64,000 nt of DNA from Metallyticus violacea (GCA_030762175.1 CM060846.1:181882541-181946540); one strand, 5' to 3'; shown: positions 21,228 to 34,704, counted from the first letter of the stretch. The notes: generated by a model not told the origin, from the sequence alone. Numbers and translations: made by a program.

Positions 21228-22191
21228 TGTAGTCGCAATAAGTTTGCAGTCGGAATAAGATGTTTGGCCTCCAAGTTGGATCTGAGTTCGATGATTGGGG
21301 GAGGGTTTTGTTGATTTAAATTAACAAACGGCTAGTTGTTGACCTACTCTTCTTCTGCTGCCTAACATTACTGCAATCCCGGGCTAGCTTCGGTGAGTGC
21401 TGGAATTTTATGGCCTGTTTCAGGTCCAAGGGATAGGACTAGGAACTTCACGAACACAAGTAGAACTCCTTACAATAAGACCATTTATTTACAGTAAATT
21501 GAGTTAGGTGTTCGACGGTCGCCTTTAAGATTTTGAGAAAACGTATGAGTTTGCTGGCAACTCGCTTAATAAATTCGAGTCTATATAAAATGTCCAATCA
21601 GTATCTTCCTCAACACTACTCACTCTCCTTCTCGCGGCACAATAACTATCAGTTAATAGTTTTACGTCGCCTCTTATGAAAACGGTCTCTCGAAGTGCTC
21701 TGGTCGAATGCGAAAGCCTTCCTTCTCTCTATTGCACCCCCTTTTTCTCTGTGAGTCCTAGTCTAATGTCAAGTGCAATTTATGACACCCACAAGGTTCC
21801 GTGTCGTCAATAGATGATAATTGACCAGTCTGTTCTGTCTTTGAACACAAAACTAGCCTTTTCTGTCCTTTTATTCCATAACTAACGACCTGACCCTGTC
21901 AGTTTTTCAAACTCTTAAGGCAGACCCTTGGCACAAAAGACTTAAAAATATACAAAGGAAAGGACATCTGGTTTTTCTCGTCCCCTTTACAATACACTCT
22001 ATCTGCCTTATGTCTAAAAGTCTGATAAACAAGTTACTCTCTTACTTTTGAAATACCTAAAGGACTTAATGATAAATATACATACACATAGACTGTACAA
22101 ATTGATTACACTAAGGTTTACAATCCATATAATTAATTGTGCTATCTAAATAAATATAAACATGGGGTTAAAGCCATTTTATATTGTTTTA
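21228..22191 (-). repeat. 5' LTR, 964 bp
   Basis: Promoter-bearing LTR of the element. It has two 17-bp edge units instead of the three in the 3' LTR. The outer terminus reads TAAAAC where the 3' LTR and the inverted LTR at 23,851 read TGAAAC, so the terminal TG is mutated. It ends next to the primer-binding site. Confidence 0.92.
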
Positions 22192-22195
22192 CACT
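22192..22195. repeat. Target-site duplication CACT, right
   Basis: Partner of 13,662-13,665. Confidence 0.75.
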
Positions 22196-23850
22196 ACAAA
22201 GACTTTTAGTCCACTGAAGATGCAGACCGTTGGGTGAGTAATAGCTTTGGTCTTAATTTTAATTTAAACCTACGACCATGTAAAATTTCCCGACAATGAA
22301 ACGTTTTACTAATAATTTCCGACCGTGAAAGCCTAAATGTGCTATATGTTAAAGAGATATCCAGTTTGTCGGGATGAGCAAAAATAACACTCAAGTATCT
22401 CGTCCAATGAGAATCGAGTACGCATCAGACAAACAGACTTTATTAATACTCATAGTAGCATACTATGTAATGTAACCATTACTTGAACTATACATTTTCA
22501 AACCAATACTCTTCTTTATGTATGCATATTATGAATAAATGCATAAATCTGCGTGCAAGCGTTCCTATGGCAATACTTCCAAACGCTTGGTACACAGTTT
22601 TAAAGGCTTGTATTTTAGTAATTGAGTTACTATTGGGTATTGAGTATTGAGTATTTTAGTTACTTTAGAGTAACATTTATGCTATTCATCAGCTAAATGA
22701 TTAGTGCAGTGAAGGTTTATTTATCAAATATGTGAAAAAATGTCAAGGATATAATAAAAAGTAAACAAGTAAAATCAATCTAGCCAATATAAATCATGTG
22801 TTATACATTAATATATCTACGAAAATATTTTACTTTCACAGCACCGCTGTTATCCTGCAGTTATATAAAGAAATTGAATACACGTGGAGAGTGAGTTTAC
22901 TGGAAGCTGAGATCACAATGAGGCAAATTTAACACAGCGGGAGAGCTGAAAACAGTTCATCAACCACTTTCCATGTGATATTTAAGTACTCAAAATTCTC
23001 GCGTATGTTACTTGTTGTGTTTGCTGCTCTCTATATGAGCTCAAATTTATTTCTGTGTAAGTTCGGTTTGATCAAGCCACACTGCTGCTGTTCACACATA
23101 TTTATGCCACTGATGAGTAATGGTGTTACACAAAGCAAAGACAGATACAGATGTGAACACAAATTAACATGTTCCCGTCTCTTTGGGGGCTAATCAGGTT
23201 TTGTAAATCACACAAGACTGTTAATCGCATTGGGGATTGAATGTGAGATAGAAATATTAGACCATGAATGATCTATTGTTTGGTATCTTTCATAGGCGTC
23301 TTCTGCTTGCCCTTACATATTTTTAAGTACAGTATATTGTATAGCAGCATATAAGCAAATTCAGGTCATTGACTGATCCTCCATAATAACTAATTAAATA
23401 AAAGTTTGATAAAATCTGACATTGCAACACAACGAACTAAGCATTTTTAATACTTCCTCACACATTTCATATTGATAAAATAATAAGAAAATATTAAATT
23501 TTCTGTGAAATAACCGATAATAATGATAAAGAGCACACGCTCAAATGGTCACCAGCAGCTTTCTTAATGTAGAGTTATTTTTAATATCTAAGTGAAACTG
23601 AGAGGATCATTTCTGCTTACCAGTTTAATATTTACACAGAAAACATAATAAGTAGCAGTGCAAGATACAGTATCTAGAATACTAAACATAAGTTGCTAAA
23701 TATACCATAAACGTCTATCTAATTACCCGGAAAATATAAAAGGTACGCTTTATAGCAAATGACAGAAAAATTTACAAAGAAAAAATTTAAGTGGACTGTC
23801 ATCACAATAACAGCAATTAAATACTGTTCCTTAGCTTTTAAAGTAAGCGT
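22196..23850. other. No recognised gene between inverted LTRs
   Basis: About 1.65 kb of AT-rich sequence. The longest frame is 72 codons (22,975-23,193), with no family resemblance. It lies between two oppositely oriented LTRs. Confidence 0.5.
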
Positions 23851-24822
23851 TGAAACAATATAAAATGGCTTTAACCCCATGTTTATATTTATTTAGATAG
23901 CACAATTAATTATATGGATTGTAAACCTTAGTGTAATCAATTTGTACAGTGTATGTGTATGTATATTTATCATTAAGTCCTTTAGGTATTTCAAAAGTAA
24001 GAGAGTAACTTGTTTACCAGACTTTTAGACATAAGGCAGATAGAGTGTATTGTAAAGGGGACGAGAAAAAGCAGATGTCCTTTCCTTTGTATATTTTTAA
24101 GTCTTTTGTGCCAAGGGTCTGCCTTAAGAGTTTGAAAAACTGACAGGGTCAGGTCGTTAGTTATGGAATAAAAGGACAGAAAAGGCTAGTTTTGTGTTCA
24201 AAGACAGAACAGACTGGTCAATTATCATCTATTGACGACACGGAACCTTGTGGGTGTCATAAATTGCACTTGACATTAGACTAGGACTCACAGAGAAAAA
24301 GGGGGTGCAACAGAGAGAAGGAAGGCATTCGCATTCGACCAGAGCACTTCGAGAGACCGTTTTCATAAGAGGCGACGTAAAACTATTAACTGATAGTTAT
24401 TGTGCCGCGAGAAGGAGAGTGAGTAGTATTGAGGAAGATACTGATTGGACATTTTATATAGACTCGAATTTATTAAGCGAGTTGCCAGCAAACTCATACG
24501 TTTTCTCAAAATCTTAAAGGCGACCGTCGAACACCTAACTCAATTTACTGTAAATAAATGGTCTTATTATAAGGAGTTCTACTTGTGTTCGTGAAGTTCC
24601 TAGTCCTATCCCTTGGACCTGAAACAGGCCATAAAATTCCAGCACTCACCAAAGCTAGCCCGGGATTGCAGTAATGTTAGGCAGCAGAAGAAGAGGAGGT
24701 CAACAACTAGCCGTTTGTTAATTTAAATCAACAAAACCCTCCCCCAATCATCGAACTCAGATCCAACTTGGAGGCCAAGCATCTTATTCCGACTGCAAAC
24801 TTATTCCAACTGCAAATCTATT
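23851..24822 (+). mobile_element. Isolated LTR of the same Ty3/gypsy family, inverted
   Basis: Nearly identical to the LTRs at 13,666 and 21,228 but oriented with sense on the plus strand. It starts with intact TGAAAC at 23,851. Its 3' end stops inside the third 17-bp unit (after AATCTATT), missing the final nine bases ACGACTGCA, and then runs into unrelated AT-rich sequence. I see no internal element sequence and no flanking duplication. It is either a solo LTR that lost its edge or a remnant of a rearrangement. Confidence 0.9.
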
Positions 24823-26169
24823 TTATGTGAAAATTTTAAATTAAGTTAAAAGTGATGAGCTAATGTATACACAAGTAAAATTTTCCTGCACTAACAGAAA
24901 ATGTAAAATTGTCATTTATCGTATTCAGAAGTGACCAAAAAGTCTTGTAGAGCAAACTCATCAACTAATGACAAATGAGGGAATCTCTTTGGAATTTATA
25001 AAGATCGAAATTTTAAAAGAAAAACTGAGGAAGAGATGTATTTGTAACCCAATAAATTGTTATGCTCAAACATTCAAAGAGCAACACATGATGTAACTGA
25101 TAATTTTGTACAGAAAGACATACAGGTATTAGACATTCTGTGTATCGAATATAAACATCTTCCGAAAATTCCGAAAAGTCTAGACCACGCCACTACTCAA
25201 TTAATAGATCGACAGTATTCAATGCTATTTGAAAGTGAACAATTTCGTTTTGTTAATTCAGCAATTAAACGTACACTTTCTTATTTGTTCCAAAACTTTA
25301 AGTGGCTTTGCAGTGAAAGTAGCAGTATTTATAATCGGCGCCCTTCCTGTAATTTAATTGTCATATGGTTGTAAACACTATATTAACTTCATTGTTTCCA
25401 GCGGTGACTTAGAAGGATTTATTTCATTATATAAATAGTTATGATAGTCTCAGTGACTTATCACACATTATTTAATTCTAAATAGTAAATGTAAATTAAT
25501 ATTTTTAGTTTTGAATCCGGAAATGAATGCTATTATAATACCTGCAGACTTTTTACATTAGAGCGAAAGTGAAAACCGAACGCCTGGCACCCAAAGTTAC
25601 GTAATGGACATTTTCCTTGCTTCGGTGATGGTACTTTTTCGTCGTGTTCGTAGCTTGCTGAATTCTCGCGCTTTTCCAGAACATCCTATACGAACCGGCC
25701 AATTAGTAGTCAGCATTTTAAATTTTGAAGACTGCAATGCTCCTGAGCATAAGTGGGCAGATCCAGTAAAGTCGATGTTAACACGTGGATACCCAAGTCA
25801 GAAGGCTGTGTATAAAGAGGCAAAGCCGCCCAATTTCAGGCTTCCAGAACATCCTTCAAGACGGGCTTTCTAAAGCATTCCGAGCAGCTTGGAGCATTCT
25901 AAGGCATTCACTCGCTACGAGCATTGTTCGCAAAGCCTCTCAAACATTCTTCATTCGGTCGTAGGTGAATATTAGTGATTAGGCGCGTAATACGCGCGCA
26001 CACACACGCACACACATATGTATGTACATGTATATCATGCAAATGAAATGCATAGCCGCATGTTACTGAGGTTAATTCTCGATTAACGAACAAGCGATAA
26101 TTTATTGGAAGTTTTTAATTCCTAGGATAAATTCGGATGGTAGATCAATATTTCGTAAAGCCTTGCCGC
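24823..26169. other. No recognised gene
   Basis: Contains an open frame of about 105 codons with no usable ATG at its start (25,057-25,374) and an 89-codon frame (25,604-25,873). Neither matches a family I know. A short CA/CG-alternating stretch lies at about 25,994-26,014. Confidence 0.45.
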
Positions 26170-26335
26170 AACATTTCAGTCAGCTTTTGAAGTGATTTTT
26201 TTCAAACCCCGGAAGCTCGCGGTCATCAGAAGTACTATTCCAAGGACTATGGGCATTAATTACTCGAGACGTACAATAGTTCCTTTGTAACGAAAAGCCA
26301 CGTCCATAAATGCACTTGTTTCATTGCATACTTTC
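26170..26335 (+). repeat. Duplicated block, copy 1
   Basis: About 165 bp that recurs in diverged form at 27,050-27,225. Shared landmarks are GGTCATCAGAA, ATGGGCATT, CTCCTTTGTAACGA-like and AAATCAC/AAAGCCAC. It has no coding potential. Confidence 0.65.
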
Positions 26336-26454
26336 CTGTGTTTATATTTTGAAAGTAACTTCCTGTCCACTCTCGTTGTGTGAAGAAATCGAAAACGGCA
26401 ATAATCCCTCAGGTCGGGTTGTCGATGTAAGCAGGCTATTGACTATGCCCACGC

Positions 26455-26482
26455 AACAACAACAACGACGACGACGACGACG

Positions 26483-26520
<38 letters not shown>
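26455..26520. repeat. (ACA)n/(CGA)n trinucleotide repeat
   Basis: CAA, CGA and CAA runs produce a poly-Gln/Arg frame on the plus strand and a poly-Cys frame on the minus strand. A stop follows directly and there is no conserved flanking protein, so this is a microsatellite. Confidence 0.9.
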
Positions 26521-27049
26521 AGGACGTTGAGAACTTAACCTCACTGGTCGGAGGCACTGACGAGAAATCACAAACCCCACAACAACGCTTTCATGAAGGA
26601 ACGTTTTTATATTCCCCTAAGCACTTTGCTCAACTTTATATTATTCGGGTACAAACATTGGGCTATTTCGTATTAGTAAAATTATCTTTCCTAATTTCTA
26701 AACTATGGGAAATTATGTAGAATTTTGCGAGGAAATTAAATGACTTTGGGTATGTTTGTTGGGATTAACATTGCATCTAATAGTCTTCTATATTGATTTT
26801 GAAAAGACGGCACATGCGGCATTAAGGTACCATATCCCACGGTACATAATGCGATGTTGCAAATTTCACCTCTTGAAGAAATAGTATCGAAAATTGTCAA
26901 CATTCTCAAATTTCAGGAAAGAATATGCTAATTTCAATTCATAAATAACTGACGGGCTTCGCTTCGTTGTTTGTTTGAACTGTCTTTGTAACCCTGTTAT
27001 ATAAAGAGCGTGATGCTTTTACCATGTTCGTATCAATTGTACTAACCAC

Positions 27050-27225
27050 TGACTCAAACGGTTTTCAAAGCTTGGAAGCTGGTGGTCATCAGAAATGCTT
27101 AGCTTGTTAGCGCGCCGAATCAATTAAGTCAAGGATTATGGGCATTCATTTCTCTAAAGGTACATTAACTCCTTTGTAACGAGAAATCACATCAATAAAG
27201 ACACTTGTCACATTATTTACTTGTA
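27050..27225 (+). repeat. Duplicated block, copy 2
   Basis: Diverged direct repeat of 26,170-26,335, about 880 bp away, with a roughly 20-bp extra segment after GGTCATCAGAAATG. Confidence 0.65.
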
Positions 27226-27342
27226 TCCGAGAAGTCAGGCTGTATTCAGTTAACTGTTTGATATAAATAGTGACGCGCTAAATAAAGTAAGAAAAGTGTT
27301 AGTCGATATGGGATTGAACTTTCACCACCACCAACAACAACC

Positions 27343-27402
<60 letters not shown>

Positions 27403-28095
27403 GTAAAAGGTGTTAATTGTATTTCTATAGATAAATACTATATTCACAATATAGTTGTCATTGGTGACACTCTGCTACACGTAAGTAAGTTATGTGCTAT
27501 TTATTGGATAAGTGATCAAGAGTGTTATGAAGTAGATAATCTTCTAGAATTTCATGATTGCATATTGGATTATGATATTTTGAGAAGAAAGTAATCTTGA
27601 AACTATTTTCTTCTCAATACGAGATATATACCTACCCAAGAACCGATATAGTGAAAATCTCGATTCGAGCAGTAGGTGGTGTTTTTATAAAGTATTCATT
27701 ATGAAAATTTGAATGATCACAGGATACACCCTCAAAACATTAACTCTTGTATATTTTGTCTTCATATTTCCGTATATTGGGTACAATATATCAGTTACAT
27801 CTATTTTGAGATTTTAATAAAAATATGCGTTAGGATTTTATTTTGAACAAGTGCTTAATTTTGAAAATTTATTGGTATGGCAATAAAATCTTATAGTATA
27901 CTCCTCTGATCAATGTCACACAAAAGTATTCAATTCCTGCTTAGTTTCTCCAGTGAGGTTATTTGAGTTCGGGCCACTTGAGTGCGGCTGCTTACATGAA
28001 AGTGTCACCGCCGCAACCAAAAAAGGGGAGATAGTGTTGTTGTTTGAAAAACTTGTATTTTTATTTTAGTATCGATATTTTCATTGAAAGCATAA
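27226..28095. other. No recognised gene; (AAT)n at 27,343-27,402
   Basis: About 20 AAT units follow a CCACCAACAACAACC stretch. The remainder is AT-rich and non-coding as far as I can see. Confidence 0.6.
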
Positions 28096-28099
28096 ATTA

Positions 28100-28386
28100 A
28101 CAATCCTAAACCACCAGGGGTGGCCGAGGTCTTTAAAACGCGGACACGTGAACCGGAGGTCTGGAGTTCGATTCCTACCAGGACGTCCTCCCTGATAGGA
28201 TTTTTTCAGGTTTTCGTCAAACCTCATAAATGGCAAATGCCGGGGAGGTACCCTAAATCTACGCCTGGAACGTTTCCTTCCTTTAAAAAATAAATCCTTT
28301 TCTAGTTTAGCGTTCCATCTCATGTAGCATCAGTGCTACCTGTCTGTGATGCCTCAGTAGTTAAAACGGGCCTTAAACACTATTAA
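28100..28386 (+). mobile_element. SINE family B, copy 2
   Basis: Head with GGTGGCCGAGGTC as A-box-like element and GAGTTCGATTCC as B box. The body contains GGGGAGGTACCCTAAA and CGCCTGGAACG, and the 3' end reads AAAACGGGCCTTAAACAC. The minus-strand 80-codon frame across it is incidental. Confidence 0.85.
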
Positions 28387-31300
28387 AAAGTAATAAGCAC
28401 TAACTTCTGTTATAAAATACGTTGCAAGTGATGTCCCTCACGGTAAACACATTGCCAAAATATGCGAAGAAAATGTCTGTAATTCATCTAATTTTACTTC
28501 TGTAAATTCTCCGGTTCGGAAAACGTTTTTTATAATTTAAAGAACCTGTCTCCCCTAACATTTTAAAAACAAAGGCTAACAGTTTCTCTTCTTGGAACGA
28601 AATATTTTGGATATTTTCTTGGGAATAACCTTACCACTTCTCTGCAAGATTCCGTTTTCACATATGTAATGTACATAAAGTCCTGTTGTTTTACCTCAAT
28701 TTATGTAGTGGCATCACTAAAAAAGAACAGTTAGCACCCAGTTTACACTCAGTAAAAGCATAGAGTAACACACGAACGAACACGCACTAGTTGACAAAAG
28801 CCCCCTCAAACTAATAACAAACAATTACTTCCGCGTGTGTCATTTGACCTGATCAAATGGCTTTTTCTAGTTGGCAGACGCTCTTTATCGGCCTATAACT
28901 GAAATAGCTTCGCTGTAGTTGTAGATCAAATCTGTGTTCCTCCCTTTGCAAACTTCAGTTCAAACTTTTTATTTTACGACCTTGGAACAGAAAGCCAAGA
29001 TCCACAAAATGACATAGGTAGATCGAAACGTGAAAGATTGCACGATAAATTACCTATTTCTGAGCTAAAGAAGTATTGCAGTACATATTCAGCGTGTTAT
29101 TATGTATCTGCAGTTTAAAGGAAATCTCCTATATCGCTTTCCCTCTGATTATACACAGTTGTGATTCATTCCAGTTAGAGTTAAGTAAATTGTATAAGTT
29201 TTGAAGCATAAAGTTAAGTACAATTAACATTTATGTATGGTTTTTGAAAAAAAAAAATGTTTATTTTGTATATTCTGACTACAGTAAACACCTTCTTGTA
29301 AACAAATCTACCTAGCCTGTGCAACGTTCATTTACCTAGTAAGGAAACTACTCTCAAGTGAGAGCTTAGAAGCTCCGGAAAATTTAATGTCAGCAGGGAC
29401 AGTGAGCATATAACTAAGAGGGCTTATATAATGTGCTATTGCTGGGAAAATCAATTTCCTCCGCAAACGCTGCAGGAATGAAATCAAAGGAATTGTCATA
29501 AGACCGTGACAATAAATTGGTAGTAATTTCATGAAAAGGAATGCAGATTTATGTTAATATGCATTGCACACAAAATGGAATCATCTGTTCATGTCCAGGC
29601 GGCCTAAACAAACGAGTGCAGGCGATACACAGCTTATACCTGTATACGGGTAAGCAAATTTCTGCTCGAACACATTTCGAGCCGTTAATTTCCTCGAGAC
29701 GCTTAAGCGTAATTTGAGGGCATAATCAACAGCCTATCTAGTAGAACTTCGGCACATAATATATCGGAACATGGTCCATAAAACTGCTACTCATTTAAAA
29801 ATTGTGAAAAAATTCGAAAAAAAATTACCTTAGAATCGTAATATATATAAAATACAAATGTAGTAAAAGATGAATTTAAAATCCAATAAAAGTTTAACAT
29901 TTATTTACATAACATATTCAGCATTATTGTAAAGTACCATAATTGATTTGCAAATTTTCGGATTTGCAGGACTGTCGATGTTCTTCAATGAAAATTTTCT
30001 GCATAAAAATATTCCCCTCCTTGTTATTTGACGTTAGAGGTCTTTCTTTAAAATATCCACGGTTTAAAATCCTCTTCGAATGCAATCATATAATTTTTTT
30101 TTTAAATCCAGAGCTTTCATATTTACACATTTTCTTGTAAGCTATGTAGATATGATGTTTTTTTTTTTTTAAATCTCACAATATCACATATTGCAAAATG
30201 TTTGTTGAAATATTGTACCTTTTAAGGCCTGAGAGAATATTTTTACCAGTTTTATTGCGGATACCAAAACGGTCATTAATGCACATGTAGAAATTCATGC
30301 CACAACTTGCAAGGATATGTTATAAGGCATGGAAATATTAGATGCAATATCTCAAGATGCGGATTTTAAGGATAACACTGAGAAAGGACAATAAAAATAC
30401 TTTATGACCAATAGAGGGAATGAAAGAAAAATAACAAATAATAATGCAAAATAACATATTTTATTTACATTTTTGTAGTGATATTATATTACATTAAAAT
30501 TCCTCTTCGATTTCTCAGAAAAAGATAATTTTACATCATTCTCTGAAGCTCTTGTTTATAACGACGGCGAAGAGAAATGCTCAAGCAGTGCGTAACAAAA
30601 GAATAGGATGTGAATTTATTTACATAGTAAATAAGAAATGCAAAATCGCCTCTGAGCAATAAAGGTATCAAAACAAAAGCGGAAGCTATGAATAAACGTT
30701 GCTCGCTTTGCGAAAATGATAGGAAAAATAATAATAGTACTGAAATAACAGTACGTTAATTTTACATACTCTTTTTGTAATTTTTGCTGATTTTACTGGC
30801 GTGCGTGTTTCAGCAAAATAATACACATGGATATGTATATGGAAATCAGTCAGTGATATTTATTGGTTCATGTTTCAGTTTTAGATAATTCATTTTGCTT
30901 TGTGCAGTACACGGATCTCAGAAAAACATAATTGGTCATCCCATTATAAAATTCACTGCACTTACCATTTAACACGTTTATTAAAATCACCATTTCACAT
31001 GTTGGGGGTACTGGAACAAAGATATCTATTTATACTCCTTAAGTGCCTCAGTATACATAACGGACAGAAATCAATTACTCTCTGGATTTATAGCAGGCAG
31101 GCAGCATTGCAAATTAGAGCGGATAACCGTAGTTCCCCTGTGCTTTAAAGGGAACGTTTGTATATTTTCTACAGTTCACATCACTTTTAGTATGTGGACA
31201 TAAAGTATACTTAATATCGCAGGCTAGTTATAGATAAAATGCTACTGAAAATGTGAAGAGTATTTGTAAATGCTGTGCGATAATATTGTTAATAATTAAT

Positions 31301-31860
31301 GTTAAATGAAACGTAAATTAATAGAATTTTACTTAGCCGGCTGTGTATTTAGTGTTTCGGTTTCTGTACCAGTTTATTATTTCTTAAGCCCAATGTGACA
31401 ACGAAGACATTTAATAAACTGCTGCTGAAAATACTGAGTAATATTTGGAGCTATTTTTTCATAAAATTTAAGGACAACATAAACTCAATATAATGTTACC
31501 TGATCAGCTCAGCTTAGAATTCAAAATATTCAGATGGAATATTATAATTACCTCTTCTGCTTTTGTATAAGAAATGAGCGATAACATTTAAAGATTTTGT
31601 ACTAATTTAAAAGGCATGCTATTATACAATGATGTTATTTGAAAGCTAACGAACATTATACGTGCAGTTGAAATATAAAAGTTACTTTAAGAGTTTAAGA
31701 AGAATGTGGGAAATCTAGTCAGCAAAATATTCAGATAGTCAAATAGGTTAATCCGGATTACTAAGGTTGGTTATATGTGCTTTCATAGTGTAACCAAAAA
31801 ATATAATCAAATGTAACTTCTCTTCGATACAAATACCTAAGATTCTGTAAATTATATTAA
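28387..31860. other. No recognised gene
   Basis: About 3.5 kb of AT-rich sequence with short frames only (at most 82 codons). I see no tRNA, terminal repeats or protein family. It could be intergenic or part of a long intron. Confidence 0.5.
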
Positions 31861-31869
31861 ATTAGATAA

Positions 31870-32860
31870 CCGAAGTTTGTTGGAGATTTGTCTATCTCCG
31901 GCACGTGAGAAACGCTGTGAAACTCATTAGGAAGAAACGCTTTCGCTGTTTCCCAAAATCTGTTCCTTGAACAAGTTGCGATATTTTGGTTTCAATGTCA
32001 GCGTCCATTCCCACGTCTTCCTAGTTTGTAGAAAAAACAACTCTCTTTCATTACAGGAATGGGCAATTAAACGGGATATGCGAGGGAGTTTCCTCATTCC
32101 ATTTGCACAATCTGCAAATGGGTTCATCTTTATATAGTCCCACTTTATAGATGCTTTCTGAACCCAATCCATGTTTTTACATATTCTTAACAGAATATGT
32201 ACTGATTCCAACCACGGGTTCAGGGCCAACAAAGGGTGTAGTGTCCCTTTTTGCCAATTGAATCTGCTTTTGCATTTTCATAAATGCCCCGATGCCCCGG
32301 CATCTACCACAGCTCAAGCTTCTTTCGAGATGCCAGGGCAGTTGGGGCATTTAGGCATTCCCATAGCAATTTAGATTTAATCTGGTAGGAGCAAACTACT
32401 TTTAAGGCACTTTGACTATCTGAGAGGATGAGAATTCACTTACCATAATAACCCCGCTCAATCCCTCTAAAAATACAATTAAAAATATAAAAATATTTCT
32501 ACCTGAAAAAATGTGCATTGTTTCCCAATGCTTATCATGCTGTTTATTCTTGTAAATATACTATATAAGCCTGCACCTGATCTCCTCCTGTGTTCCTATA
32601 TGGGATCTATCGGTTAACCGTACAACTTGGTCACGTTTTTTACTACGCGTGATTTATTTCATCCAATCTTCTCCAGATCCGAGAGTTACTTTAAATGGAT
32701 GGGGAGAGCAATACTGAGTATTCATTAGGTTGTACCTTGTGCTCTTTACGCATATATCCAGGAAATTTAGAATGCCGATAGGTCTCGATGTTTCACAACT
32801 GTTTTTCCAATTCCCTGTCTCCTCATCTCTAAGTGATTGCAATTTTGTTACTTATATTGA
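31870..32860 (-). pseudogene. Second LINE, RNase H/zinc-motif remnant
   Basis: On the minus strand, GLYKDEPICRLCKWNEETPSH followed by FNCPFL (about 32,060-32,140) forms the CxxC...H...C motif found at the C-terminus of ORF2 in R1/LOA/I-type LINEs. Upstream, TTPFVGPEPVVGIST (about 32,200-32,250) resembles the linker just after the RNase H domain in these elements. The piece at 32,654-32,842 may be further ORF2 sequence, but this is weak. The sequence does not match the main LINE of this window, so it is a different lineage. It is heavily decayed. Confidence 0.6.
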
Positions 32861-32869
32861 CACAGTAAA

Positions 32870-34704
32870 GTGAAACTTGTAGACAGGGTTCAACACACTT
32901 CCGTGGCTGACCAAAATGTTTCTAACAGTTTCATTATATGTAGATATGCTTTTATCTACAATAACTCTTATTCTCATTCATTTAACTTCTGTTTTCTAAG
33001 CTAAGGTCATTGGACAAGGAATAATGAATGATTTTAGTGCCACGATAGCGAGAGGCTAATAACTACTAAAGCTACTTGACTATAAACCCATTAAAATGAA
33101 AGGTCGAGCAGTGTTTCAGTAATTTTGCTGGTCTTCAGGAAAAATATTGGGAGCTTCATGTCTAAGACCTCCAAGTACAAAAATAATGTCTTTGAATTCT
33201 GTTCATTACCATACACAGTGATTAACACAATCTGGAGATTCGTGTTTGTGACTTATATCATTTACAACTTTTATAGCCTCATCAAGAACATCTTTATGTT
33301 AATTAGGAAAAGACTCAGATGCAAGAATTTGTCTATGAATTCATGAATAACTCTATGGCACATGGGGAGCTACTTCTTTAACTCTGTCTCGTAGGCCTAT
33401 AAACATTGACTTAAACTTGGTTTGTCAATGCATGAAGGACAGTAATTAGAGTAACTAAAGCCCTTTTCAATGTAATAGTCATTGATCCCATTAAAATTAT
33501 CCTCGCCTGTGGCACGCTCTTTCAATGGGTAACAAGGCAAAAGGTTTTCCTTAATTTAATTTTCTGGGAATACCTCACGATAGTGACCAAAATAAATAAA
33601 TCAGCAGCATGCTAACACTCAACGACTTGGATGAAAAAAAAATTAACTTGCTTTAATTCTATCTACAGGAAGGTTCTACATTTAAGACATATCCACGATT
33701 CTTCAAATTAATGTATTGTTTAGAAAATATAAAGTATTGATTTTTCAATTATATTCCTCCCAGTCCTACAAAGAAAACAACATTTTTAATACAATGGAAA
33801 ATTAAATATTTGTCCATGGTGTTGCTCTTACTACATTCAGTTAGGCAATAAGCAAAGCAATAGGAGTCTCAAAATCCCGCTCATTGTCTGTATTTCCTGA
33901 TGCCACGCAAGGAGCTAAATTTATATGCTATTAAATTTGAAAATGTATATTTCTTTCATTTAATGCGTAGGAAATTAGGTTTCTAAATGTCACATGTGTA
34001 GATAAACTTCCTTGCTACCGTTTGATTGGATAATAGTACTTCTCCACAAAACACATGCAAAAGTTTAAGACATCATCATTCCTTACAAATTAAAATTCAT
34101 ATTTAATACACACTTACTGTTTTTCCATTTCTTCTGCGTAGTAGTATCTTAGTCAGGTGTCTTTGAATTATATCCTCGTTTGGCTGTACTTGTATCTACG
34201 GACATGTGTTAAGAAGTACTTTGCCATAGTTAACACCAAGGTTTGACTTTTTAACTGGCCTTCAGCCACTTATCCGTAACTGACATGGTTAAAATTATTG
34301 ATAATATTAACAACTAATACCATGTTAAATATTAAACAAAAATCTACTTCAAAAGATTCGCAATCAAAGGCTAAACACAATTTTTTATATTGAGTCAACT
34401 GATCAAGCCCTCTGGACGATATTTACATGTTACAAACGGAAGAAAGAGAAACTTTATTTTCACAAAAGTCATTTCTTAATAGCATGCAATTTTTCTGGAA
34501 AGAAGAATAGATCACAATCGTGATACATGAGGTGTGCTTAATTATTAAGGTAAATTATTTTCACCACTAATGGTTATTTTGCGTACTTTTGAACGTCTAA
34601 GCACGTACCCACTGACTTTGCAAATTATAGGTTGGGAACCGATGTAATAAATACTGAGTTTTTAAAATGTGAAAAAAGTTAAGAGTATCGGATATATTGG
34701 ATAT
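32870..34704. other. No recognised gene
   Basis: AT-rich, with frames of 73 codons or less and no motif recognised. It ends where the tail of the main LINE begins. Confidence 0.5.

Larger units (their letters stand above)
13666..22191 (-). mobile_element. Ty3/gypsy LTR retrotransposon, 8.5 kb
   Basis: A complete-length LTR retrotransposon transcribed on the minus strand. Order from its 5' end: LTR (22,191-21,228), primer-binding site, leader, gag, protease, reverse transcriptase, RNase H, integrase, polypurine tract, LTR (14,646-13,666). The RT-RNase H-integrase order identifies Ty3/gypsy rather than Ty1/copia. The 4-bp target duplication CACT at 13,662-13,665 and 22,192-22,195 marks a single insertion. 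No env frame is present: only about 560 bp of non-coding sequence separates integrase from the 3' LTR. Gag is open but pol has several stops and shifts, so this copy is non-autonomous. Confidence 0.93.

Noticed and set aside
25604..25873. 89-codon plus-strand frame
   Set aside because: Some proline- and charge-rich texture but no recognisable family. The flanks are non-coding.
26310..26522. Poly-glutamine protein
   Set aside because: It is a microsatellite ending in a stop with no conserved domain before it.
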